A stretch of 64,000 nt of DNA from Intestinimonas timonensis (GTDB lineage: Bacteria > Bacillota > Clostridia > Oscillospirales > Oscillospiraceae): assembly GCF_900626145.1 (NCBI RefSeq), contig NZ_LR130817.1, forward strand, positions 1,934,543 through 1,998,542, written 5' to 3'. This document shows, piece by piece, positions 42,228-49,563 of the stretch. The notes beneath the pieces were generated by a model. That model was not told where the DNA came from and searched no databases. It saw nothing but the letters and a program-made list of their open reading frames with translations. Made by a program: the position numbers and the translations under genes. Each line of letters begins with the position of its first letter. The first letter of the stretch is position 1.

Positions 42228-43505
42228 TCATGCCTGGCCGCCGTCGGCAGCCTGCTCCATCATCTCGCCCAGGGCCTGGACCCGGGTATCGTACTGAGCG
42301 GGAGCAAAGTTCCTGGGATCGGTCTGATCGCCGTCGAAGCTGACGTAGGGCAGACCATTCTTCTCCTGGATGCGCTCAGCAGTCTCCACATTCAAAAAGC
42401 TCATGAGCTTGCAGCTGCGGTTGAGGTGATAGAGGACGCCGTCGCACTGGCCCTCCTCCATAATCCGCCGCAGGACGGCCACCTTGTTTTCCAGGCAGGT
42501 GTTGATATAGGTGCGGGTATAGGCCTCGGCCATGGAGTGGAGGGATTCGTCCTCGGCGTCATAGGTCAGGTCCCACATGTTGGGGTAGGCCGAGCCGGTC
42601 ATGATGGTACCCTGGTTCTTTAGGGTCTTGAAGGTGTGCCCCAGATAGGGCCACACAGCGATGCCCTCCCAGGCAATGCGGTTCTTCTCAGCACCCTTGA
42701 AGGCAGACTCGCCCATCTTATACTTCTCCTCCAGCTCGTCGGCGAACTTCTTGAAGGTGATCTCGGCGTAGTCCCGGCTGCGGGCGCACACCACCAGGGC
42801 CATGTAGTTAAAGAGGTCGAAGCCGTTGAGAGGAGAGGGTTTATAGCGGCTCATGGAGGCGATGCGGTTCCACTGGGCGATGGAGCGCTGGGTCTGGCGG
42901 CGGACCTGGTGGAACTTCTCATAGTCGAAGGGCCGGCCGCAGATGACCTCCAGCTGGGAGATGGCGTTGCGGAACTCGTCGGCGATGTACTCCTTGGCGT
43001 GCTCGGACACCGGCATGGTGTGGTTGAAGGGCACGTCGATAACGATGCAGGGGATGTTCAGCTCGGCGGCCAGATTCTCATACCACTTGAGGAGGGTGTT
43101 GCAGATGTTGTTGCAGGTGATGACCAGGTCGGGGAGGGGCACCCGGGCGGCGGGGGAATTGGCCAGGGCCTCGGGGGTCTTGCCCGTCATGGCCTCCTCC
43201 TTCAGCAGCTCCATATAGCCCATGTTCACCCGGCCGTAGGAGCAGCAGTCCACGGAGTAGCCCATGCGGTCGGCCACCTCCAGCATGTCCATGGCGCCCT
43301 TACGGGCGCCGATGCCGGCGGCGTGGGTCTCGGGGTAGACCATGGAGATGTCCATGGCCACACACATCTCCGGCGGCGCCACAGAAGCCGACCAGCACAC
43401 CAGCTTGCCGTTGGCCTTGGCCTGTCGTGCCTCCTCATCCAGCTTGGCCTGGTAATAGGCCAGAAGCTCTTTCGCCGTCATCTCTTGGGTGGATTTCTCA
43501 CTCAT
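42228..43505 (-). CDS. 2-Hydroxyacyl-CoA dehydratase, alpha-type subunit
   Basis: 425 residues of the HgdA/FldB-like family, partner of the preceding entry. Candidate cluster Cys occur in KLVCWSASVAPPEMC, VITCNNICNTLLKWYE and YHLNRSCKLMSFLN. The family sentence PCIVIDVPFNHTM is present and corresponds to the substrate/CoA site. The start overlaps the stop of the activator gene by 4 nt, so expression is coupled. Oxygen-sensitive enzymes of this kind mark anaerobic fermentation of amino acids or hydroxy acids. Confidence 0.92.
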   Translation of the reverse strand: MSEKSTQEMTAKELLAYYQAKLDEEARQAKANGKLVCWSASVAPPEMCVAMDISMVYPETHAAGIGARKGAMDMLEVADRMGYSVDCCSYGRVNMGYMELLKEEAMTGKTPEALANSPAARVPLPDLVITCNNICNTLLKWYENLAAELNIPCIVIDVPFNHTMPVSEHAKEYIADEFRNAISQLEVICGRPFDYEKFHQVRRQTQRSIAQWNRIASMSRYKPSPLNGFDLFNYMALVVCARSRDYAEITFKKFADELEEKYKMGESAFKGAEKNRIAWEGIAVWPYLGHTFKTLKNQGTIMTGSAYPNMWDLTYDAEDESLHSMAEAYTRTYINTCLENKVAVLRRIMEEGQCDGVLYHLNRSCKLMSFLNVETAERIQEKNGLPYVSFDGDQTDPRNFAPAQYDTRVQALGEMMEQAADGGQA

Positions 43506-44293
43506 GCGGAACGCTCCTTTCGCATCATTTCCTCATAGGCCAGCAGGGCGGCGCCCAGCGCGCCGGTGAGCTGCGGATTTTGGGCCACCACCAGGGGCGC
43601 CCCCAACTCCTTTTCAATGGCATCGGCCACACCGCCGTTCTTGGCGGCGCCGCCGCACAGGACCACCTCCCGCCGGACCCCCACACGCTGGGCCAGGGCA
43701 CAGGCTTTGGCCGCCACGCTGAAGTGGACACCGGCGATGATATCCTCCTTGGCCGTCCCTCGGGAGAGGAGGGAAATGACCTCGGACTCGGCAAAGACCG
43801 TACAGGTGCTGCTCACCTGGGCGGGATTTTTGGAACGGAAGTGGTACTCTGCCATCTCCTCCAGCGGCACCTCCAGCACCCGGGCCATGACCTCCAGGAA
43901 CCGGCCTGTACCGGCGGCACACTTGTCGTTCATATAGAACTGGCGGATGCCGCCCCGGTCGTCCAGGGCGATGGCCTTCACGTCCTGCCCGCCGATATCG
44001 ATGATGGTGCGGACGGAGGGGTCCTGGAAAAAGACACCCTTGGCGTGACAGGTGATCTCGCTCATCTGCTTGTTGGCCATCGGCAGGGCGGTGCGGCCAT
44101 AGCCGGTGGCCAGGATGAAGTCCATGTCCTTCAGGTCGAGTCCGCTCACTGCGGTGATCTCCTCCAGCACCCGGCCGGGCCCGCTGCTGCCGGTGCCCGC
44201 CTGGACGGCCAGACCCGCCACTACCTCCTTGCCATCTCGGAGGATGACGGCCTTGGAGGAGGCGGAGCCCACGTCGATGCCCATGGTATACAT
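43502..44293 (-). CDS. 2-Hydroxyacyl-CoA dehydratase activator ATPase (HgdC type)
   Basis: 263 residues of the BadF/BadG/BcrA/BcrD ASKHA family. The homodimer carries one [4Fe-4S] cluster between subunits and uses ATP to push an electron into the dehydratase. The phosphate-1 motif is MGIDVGSASSKAVIL and the phosphate-2 region is IIDIGGQDVKAIAL. The two cluster Cys are in NDKCAAGTGRFLE and VSSTCTVFAESEV. ATG 44293 was chosen because GGAGG lies 7 nt upstream and the family begins at this residue. A longer open frame upstream is only the shadow of the VOC gene. Confidence 0.95.
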   Translation of the reverse strand: MYTMGIDVGSASSKAVILRDGKEVVAGLAVQAGTGSSGPGRVLEEITAVSGLDLKDMDFILATGYGRTALPMANKQMSEITCHAKGVFFQDPSVRTIIDIGGQDVKAIALDDRGGIRQFYMNDKCAAGTGRFLEVMARVLEVPLEEMAEYHFRSKNPAQVSSTCTVFAESEVISLLSRGTAKEDIIAGVHFSVAAKACALAQRVGVRREVVLCGGAAKNGGVADAIEKELGAPLVVAQNPQLTGALGAALLAYEEMMRKERSA

Positions 44294-44306
44294 GCTGTTT
44301 CCTCCC

Positions 44307-44732
44307 TCAGTTCTGTTCGCCGCGGTCGATGGGACCCACGGTCTGGACCAGTTCGAAGAGGATGCCCTCAGAGTACCGGGGCCGCAGGAAATTGACGATG
44401 ATATCGGAGGTTCCCTCCACCGCCTCTTTCTCCAACATCTCCAGACCCTGTGCCTCCAGCTCCCGGCTGGCGGCCTCCACATCCTCCACCTCGAAAGCGA
44501 TATGGGCAATGCCGCCCTTGCCGCCGTTGAAGCGGGTGAGCACCCCCTCATGCGGGATGATGAACTCAATGGGGCTCTCCCGTGGGCCATACTTGGTAAA
44601 GATCAGGTCGGCGTGATAGCTCTTTACATAGCCTCGGTAATCCACCTCCAGGCCAAAGAGCTTGATGAGGCGTTCCGCCTGTTCCACAGTGGGGAGGACC
44701 ACTCCCACATGGTGCATCCGCAGGGGTTTCAT
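44307..44732 (-). CDS. VOC-family protein, methylmalonyl-CoA epimerase-like
   Basis: 141 residues, two beta-alpha-beta-beta-beta units of the vicinal oxygen chelate fold. The four metal ligands expected for glyoxalase I/epimerase members are present: His8 (MHHVGVVL), Glu56 (PIEFIIP), His77 (GGIAHIAFEV) and Glu127 (LFELVQ). First gene of the operon. There is no methylmalonyl-CoA mutase in the window, so plain methylmalonyl-CoA epimerase is doubtful. A CoA-ester C2 epimerase that supplies the dehydratase with the right enantiomer is a fitting guess. ATG 44732 has AAAGGG upstream. Confidence 0.82.
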   Translation of the reverse strand: MKPLRMHHVGVVLPTVEQAERLIKLFGLEVDYRGYVKSYHADLIFTKYGPRESPIEFIIPHEGVLTRFNGGKGGIAHIAFEVEDVEAASRELEAQGLEMLEKEAVEGTSDIIVNFLRPRYSEGILFELVQTVGPIDRGEQN

Positions 44733-44835
44733 TTTGGTCACCCTTTCCTTTGAAGTGGCACCAGTGTAGCATGGTCCGCAGCGTGAAGCCATGAAATGCA
44801 ATGGACTTTTCTGGAAATGAGTTGCATCAAACTTG

Positions 44836-44874
44836 AATCCGCCATGCAACTTGAATCAAGTTGCATGGCGGATT
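44836..44874. promoter_or_regulatory. Perfect 39-bp inverted repeat in the divergent control region
   Basis: 19-bp arms (44836-44854 and 44856-44874) around a single A. The motif TTGCAT recurs inside it and again at 44822-44827, where a partial copy (TTGCATCAAACTTGAA) lies just outside. It abuts the -35 of the plus-strand regulator gene and lies about 100 nt before the VOC start on the other strand. Probably an operator for the divergent HTH protein. Confidence 0.7.
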
Positions 44875-44902
44875 TGAAAAGTGGTCCCACCTATGGTATA
44901 CT
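44874..44902 (+). promoter_or_regulatory. Promoter of the divergent HTH protein gene
   Basis: TTGAAA (44874-44879), 17-nt spacer, TATACT (44897-44902). Its first base is the last base of the 39-bp inverted repeat. The opposite, operon-side promoter is weaker: TACACT (44768-44763 on the minus strand) has no good -35. Confidence 0.75.
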
Positions 44903-44935
44903 GACCCAAACAGGGAGCACAGGGAGGGATCTGTT

Positions 44936-46423
44936 ATGACGGAATATGGCGCTCTGCTCCGGCGGCTGGTGGACTTCACGGGCAGTAAGCTCTACGCGGT
45001 GGCCGATGAGGTCGGCTACGACGTCTCCTATATCAGCAAGTGGTGCAACAAGGACCTGCTCCCCGCCCCCAAGACCGCCCACACGGTGGATGTGGCGCTG
45101 GGGCGGTTTTTCGGGGACGCCATCCGCCGGGATGGCGCGGAGGCCGCCTTTGACGCCGCCTTTCCCGGAGCCGGTGCGGAGGCGGAACTGGAGCCTCGGA
45201 TCACCGCCCTTCTGACGGAGGCATACGATGCCTCCGTCCACCACCGGACCGCTGCCGGTACCGCTGCCACATCGGAAGCGGAGCTGCTCATCCGGCACCA
45301 CGAGATCCTGGGGCGTCTGCGGGCCATCCCCACCCCAGGTAAGGGGGAGACGGTGGTCTGCACCATCGATCTGCTCACCCTGCTCAAAAGCCGGGATTTT
45401 CCCGCCCTGGAGCACCTCTTCCACGGCAGCGGCGTCCATATCCACGCCGCGCTGGACCTGACGGCCTTTCAGAGCGGCGGTCAGGAGGAGATGGAGCGGC
45501 TCTACGGCTTCCTCAGCCGGAACAGGGCGAGCTTCATCACCCTGTACGACGGCGCGGGGCTGGAGCGGGAAGGGCTCCTGGCGGCAGGTGAGCACTGCGG
45601 CATGCTCATGAGCATGGACGGCCGCGGAGAACTGGACGCCCTCGTCATGGCCCAGGGCGCGGCGGGAACCCATCTGCGGGAAACTGCCATGACCCGCCTT
45701 TCCGAGCGGCCCGTTCTGCTGAGTCCCGCCCAGCCGGAGGACATGCGCCGGGGCGGATACCGCACCGACTTCTACAGCCGGGATCAATTTCAGTTCTTTT
45801 CCCCCTACGGCTTTGAATTTCTGCTGCCCCCCTCCGTCTGCGAACCCATCCTTCAGGCCGGCGGACCGGCCGCCGGCCCCGTATGGGACCTCAGGCGGCT
45901 GTTCATCACCTGGGAGGAGGTCTTCCAGAAAAGCCACATCGACTTTTACCTGCTCAAATCCTCCCTCCTGCGCTATTTGGACTCCGGCGGCCTCCTCTTC
46001 GCCGACATCCCATACCACATGTCCTACGCCCAGCGCCTGGAGCACCTGGAAAACATCAAGGAGCGGGTCCTGGCCAACCATGACATCCGATTCTTTGTCC
46101 TGGATGACGACGCCCTCCCCGTGGGACCGCAGCCCGGCCTCGCGGTCTACCTCAGCCCTAAAAAGCTCTTTCTCAAAAACCCCGCCGCCTATTTGACAGG
46201 CGAGGGTCCCATGTTCTACACCGTCCAGAGCGAGGTGCTCATCCAGGCGGCGCGGCGGTGCCTGGAGCATCTCCAATCCCTGAACGCCTGCCAGTGCTTC
46301 GATCACCGGGATGTGCCCGAACTGGAACGCAGGTACGGCGGTATGATCTACCGTATGCTCACCCTGGGGCAGAGCGGCGAGCCGGAGGCCCGCTCACCCT
46401 CCGGCGGTCCTACGCCGATATGA
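44936..46423 (+). CDS. Large HTH protein, likely regulator of the dehydratase operon
   Basis: 495 residues. Residues about 14-55 form a helix-turn-helix (SKLYAVADEVGYDVSYISKW, then CNKDLLPAPKTAHTVDVALG). The remaining 430 residues are soluble and not recognised; they contain mixed alpha/beta segments, with no membrane helix or known ligand-binding signature. ATG 44936 has GGGAGGG upstream. It is divergent from the CoA-transferase/dehydratase operon across a 39-bp inverted repeat, the classic layout of a local regulator that may sense the operon's substrate or CoA ester. That role is inferred from position. Confidence 0.65.
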   Translation: MTEYGALLRRLVDFTGSKLYAVADEVGYDVSYISKWCNKDLLPAPKTAHTVDVALGRFFGDAIRRDGAEAAFDAAFPGAGAEAELEPRITALLTEAYDASVHHRTAAGTAATSEAELLIRHHEILGRLRAIPTPGKGETVVCTIDLLTLLKSRDFPALEHLFHGSGVHIHAALDLTAFQSGGQEEMERLYGFLSRNRASFITLYDGAGLEREGLLAAGEHCGMLMSMDGRGELDALVMAQGAAGTHLRETAMTRLSERPVLLSPAQPEDMRRGGYRTDFYSRDQFQFFSPYGFEFLLPPSVCEPILQAGGPAAGPVWDLRRLFITWEEVFQKSHIDFYLLKSSLLRYLDSGGLLFADIPYHMSYAQRLEHLENIKERVLANHDIRFFVLDDDALPVGPQPGLAVYLSPKKLFLKNPAAYLTGEGPMFYTVQSEVLIQAARRCLEHLQSLNACQCFDHRDVPELERRYGGMIYRMLTLGQSGEPEARSPSGGPTPI

Positions 46424-46505
46424 CCACGGTCCTACAACGGTGTTTTCTTCTCCTCTTTTTTGTGGTATGATACGAAAAGAATCTCATCTGCACAGGAGGA
46501 CAGAC

Positions 46506-47114
46506 ATGAAAAAGCGCACCATCGCGCTGCTCCTGCTGACCGCCCTGCTGGGCGTACTGCTGACGAGCTGCAGCGAAGACAAACGCAACCACTACTCCCC
46601 CGGCTATTGGCAGGACAGCATCTTCTACGACGCCTTCGTGGACCTCCGCTTTACCCTGCCACAGGGCTGGGAGGCCACCAGCCAGGAGGACCTGGACGCC
46701 ATGAGCGCCGAGGCCGACAAGGCCCTGGACATCCAGCGTGGCGGCACCGGCGAGGACCCCACCTCCGTCTACCACTATGAGCTCTCCGCCAAGGACACTG
46801 AGACCGGAAACGGCATTCTCATCTTGGTGCAAAGTTACAGCGGCAACGCCAATGACTACATTGACGGCCTGAAGTCTGGAGCCGAGCTTGAGGGCGCCAC
46901 CTACTCTGTGGGCAGCACCTCCACTGTACAGCTGCCCGGCCACGCCTACCTCATGGTCCCCCTGACCATGGAGGGCCAGGACACCCCCTATCAGCGGCAG
47001 TACCTGCGCAAGCAGGGGGATTACCTCATCAATATCATGCTCTTCTCTACCACTGAGGATGAGGCCGCTTTCTCCGCTCTGGAGGCCACCCTCTCCGAGA
47101 TGGATAACGCGTAA
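46506..47114 (+). CDS. Lipoprotein of unknown function
   Basis: 202 residues with a lipoprotein signal (LLGVLLTSC, lipidated Cys22). The mature part is a small soluble domain (FTLPQGWEATSQEDLDAMSA, then ILILVQSYSGNANDYID), similar in rhythm to domains that follow a membrane-potential or stress lipoprotein, but I cannot name the family. AGGAGG lies before the ATG. It has its own terminator, so it is independent of the three-gene module downstream. Confidence 0.8.
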   Translation: MKKRTIALLLLTALLGVLLTSCSEDKRNHYSPGYWQDSIFYDAFVDLRFTLPQGWEATSQEDLDAMSAEADKALDIQRGGTGEDPTSVYHYELSAKDTETGNGILILVQSYSGNANDYIDGLKSGAELEGATYSVGSTSTVQLPGHAYLMVPLTMEGQDTPYQRQYLRKQGDYLINIMLFSTTEDEAAFSALEATLSEMDNA

Positions 47115-47142
47115 AACAGCCCTGTTTCCCGTTTCGCTCCAA

Positions 47143-47174
47143 AAGGCTCCGCCGTGACCGGCGGAGCCTTTTTT
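47143..47174 (+). terminator. Terminator of the lipoprotein gene
   Basis: Perfect 11-bp stem (47143-47153 with 47160-47170), loop GTGACC, six Ts (47169-47174). Confidence 0.92.
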
Positions 47175-47251
47175 GCCCATTTGTCCCTCTTGCCTCGTCG
47201 GGACGGAGGTGGTATCATGTTGCCTGCTGAAACTGAAGGGAGGGAACCAAT

Positions 47252-48229
47252 ATGGAACGACAGACCAGTGAGAGCGATCTGCTCCTCACCTGCCGCAAAA
47301 CGCAGGAGGGCGTCACCATCCTGCGCTGTGCCGCTGACACCGCCCATATCGTGCTGCCCGACTTGGTGCTGGGCCAGCCGGTAACCGCCCTGGGACCCTA
47401 CGCCCTCTCCCAGCGGGAGCCCGATCTCTCCGGCTGCGCCAACGCCTTTCAGGTCCATGTCACCTGCGGTGGCACGGAACCCCAACACGATGCCTCCGCC
47501 ATCCGCGACCTAGTCCTCCCCGCCGGGCTCAAAACCGTGGGGGATTACGCCTTCTATAACTGCCGGAATCTGGCCCACCTCACTCTCACCGGGTCTGTGG
47601 AGCGGCTGGGCAGCGACTCCTTCATGAACTGTCCTCTCCGGAAGATTACCCTGACCTTGGGGGAGGACGGCAGGAGCTGCCTGCGCCCCCTGCTGGCCGA
47701 CTGCGTGGCCGACCTGGAGGTGGTGCTCCGCTTCCCCGACGGGGTGGAGGCCCGGCTCTTCTTCCCCGCATGGCACGAGGAGCTGGAGCTGCTGGCCGCC
47801 CCCCACATCTTCCAGACCCGCATCCAGGGGGGCGGCTACGCCTGCCGCCAGTGCGTCCAGAACGGCGTGGTGGACTTCGGCGCCTATGACGGTTGTCTGG
47901 ACCGGCTCCTGGCTGAGCACGACTTCCCCGCCGTCTGCCGGATGGCCCTGGACCGGCTCCGCTGGCCCTTCCGTCTCTCCGCTGGAGCCAAGGCGGCCTA
48001 CCGCTCCGCCCTCTCCGACCACGGAGCGGAGGCGGTCCAGCTCCTGCTGGACCGGCGGGATCAGGAGGGGCTCTCCTTCCTTCTCTCCCAAAAGCTCCTC
48101 TCCCCCGCCCAGCGCTCCGCCGCCTGCGACGCCGCCCGGCAGCGGGGGAACACCGAGGCCCTGGCCCTCCTGCTGGAGGACCTGCGCCCCGCGCCGGGGC
48201 AGGGCCTGGACAAGTCCTTTGATCTGTGA
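47252..48229 (+). CDS. Leucine-rich-repeat (BspA-type) protein with ankyrin-like tail
   Basis: 325 residues, cytoplasmic (no signal peptide). Residues about 85-150 hold BspA-type leucine-rich repeats (LPAGLKTVGDYAFYNCRNLA, then HLTLTGSVERLGSDSFMNCP). The last 120 residues read as helix pairs typical of ankyrin-like repeats (YDGCLDRLLAEHDFPAVCRM, EAVQLLLDRRDQEGLSFLL, TEALALLLEDL). Both are protein-binding scaffolds. AGGGAGGG lies before the ATG. It starts a tight operon with a VWA protein (9 nt apart) and a MoxR-type ATPase, and may be their target adaptor. Confidence 0.75.
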   Translation: MERQTSESDLLLTCRKTQEGVTILRCAADTAHIVLPDLVLGQPVTALGPYALSQREPDLSGCANAFQVHVTCGGTEPQHDASAIRDLVLPAGLKTVGDYAFYNCRNLAHLTLTGSVERLGSDSFMNCPLRKITLTLGEDGRSCLRPLLADCVADLEVVLRFPDGVEARLFFPAWHEELELLAAPHIFQTRIQGGGYACRQCVQNGVVDFGAYDGCLDRLLAEHDFPAVCRMALDRLRWPFRLSAGAKAAYRSALSDHGAEAVQLLLDRRDQEGLSFLLSQKLLSPAQRSAACDAARQRGNTEALALLLEDLRPAPGQGLDKSFDL

Positions 48230-48237
48230 GGTGGACC

Positions 48238-49563
48238 ATGGCAGAACGCAGTGAATGGCAGGCTTTGGGCCAAAAGATCCTGTTTGCCGCCCGGAACGAA
48301 CTCTACCTCAACTTGCCCTTTCTGGACGCCGCTCTGGGTACCCTCCGGCCGGAAACCGGCTTTGACACCCCCACTCTGGCCACCGACGGTCGGGCCCTCT
48401 ACTACTGCGGCACCTGGCTCTCCGCCCGGTATGAGCGCAGCCGGGCCCTGGTGTGCCGGGCCTACCTCCACACCGTCCTCCACTGCCTCCTCCGCCACCT
48501 CCCCAAGCGCAGGGGCCGGGACGGGGAGCTGTGGGACCTCAGCTGTGATATCGCGGTGGAGTCCATCCTGGACGGACTAGACTACCCCTGTCTGGCCGCG
48601 CCGGTGGCGGTAAGCCGGCGGCAGGCCCTCTACGCTCGGCTGGGGGGCGGGGAAAAGGCCCTCACCGCCGAGGCCATCTACCGCTTCTTCCGTCTGGAAC
48701 GCCCCTCCCCCTATGAGCGGGCCACCCTGGCCCGGGAATTTCTCCAGGACGACCACAGCCTCTGGGACCAGAAGCAGACCCAGGAGAACGAGGAGCAGTG
48801 GCAGCATGCCGCTCAGCGGGTGCAGACCGGCATGGAGACGGTGTTCAGCCAGAACGCCACCGGCGGTCAGGCGGTGCTGGAGCATCTGAAGGTGGAGGCC
48901 CGGGAGAAGCACAACTACCGGGCCTTTCTCCAGCGCTTCGCCGTGCTGGGTGAGGAGCTGGGGGTGGACGCCGACGCCTTTGACTACGGCTACTACGCCT
49001 ACGGCCTGCGCCGCTACGGCAATATGCCCCTCATCGAGCCTCTGGAGACCCGGGAGACCCGCCGGGTCCGGGACCTGGTCATCGCTATCGATACCTCCAT
49101 GTCCACCTCCGGGGAGCTGGTGCGGGAGTTCCTCTCCTACACCTATGCCATCCTAAAGGAGTCGGAGAGCTTTTTCCGCACCTTCCGCCTGCGGCTCCTC
49201 CAGTGTGATGACCAGCTCCGTTCCGACCAGCTGATTACAAATGAAGAGGAATTGAAGGCCGCCATGGAGCACTTCCAGCTCACCGGCCAGAGCGCCACCG
49301 ACTTCCGGCCCGTCTTTGAACATGTGGACGGCCTGATCAGAAAGGGCGAGCTCCGGGACCTGCGGGGGCTCCTGTACTTCACCGACGGTCTGGGGATCTA
49401 CCCCGCCCGGCGGCCCGCCTACGACGCCGCCTTTGTCATGCTGGCCCAGCAGGGCTTCCCGGAGCGGGTGCCCCCCTGGGGCATCCGGGTGCTGCTGGAC
49501 GAGGATGAGCTCATCCAGGAGGAAACCTACCCTGACACCCTTTCCGAGGAGGAAGATCCATGA
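48238..49563 (+). CDS. VWA-domain protein with metallopeptidase-like N-terminus
   Basis: 441 residues. The N-terminal half matches the DUF2201-type putative metallopeptidase domain, but the helix that usually carries HExxH reads YLHTVLHCLLRH, so the general-base Glu is replaced by Thr and catalysis is doubtful. The C-terminal half is a VWA-like domain with an intact MIDAS start, IAIDTSMSTSGE (about residue 282), and Thr/Asp later in TDFRPVF and YFTDGLG. VWA proteins paired with MoxR ATPases act as metal-dependent adaptors for protein remodelling. ATG 48238 has GAGGT upstream. It overlaps the next gene by 4 nt (ATGA). Confidence 0.85.
   Translation: MAERSEWQALGQKILFAARNELYLNLPFLDAALGTLRPETGFDTPTLATDGRALYYCGTWLSARYERSRALVCRAYLHTVLHCLLRHLPKRRGRDGELWDLSCDIAVESILDGLDYPCLAAPVAVSRRQALYARLGGGEKALTAEAIYRFFRLERPSPYERATLAREFLQDDHSLWDQKQTQENEEQWQHAAQRVQTGMETVFSQNATGGQAVLEHLKVEAREKHNYRAFLQRFAVLGEELGVDADAFDYGYYAYGLRRYGNMPLIEPLETRETRRVRDLVIAIDTSMSTSGELVREFLSYTYAILKESESFFRTFRLRLLQCDDQLRSDQLITNEEELKAAMEHFQLTGQSATDFRPVFEHVDGLIRKGELRDLRGLLYFTDGLGIYPARRPAYDAAFVMLAQQGFPERVPPWGIRVLLDEDELIQEETYPDTLSEEEDP

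Noticed and set aside
44294..44590. Extended N-terminus of the dehydratase activator
   Set aside because: It is the shadow of the VOC gene; GGAGG and the family start lie at 44293.
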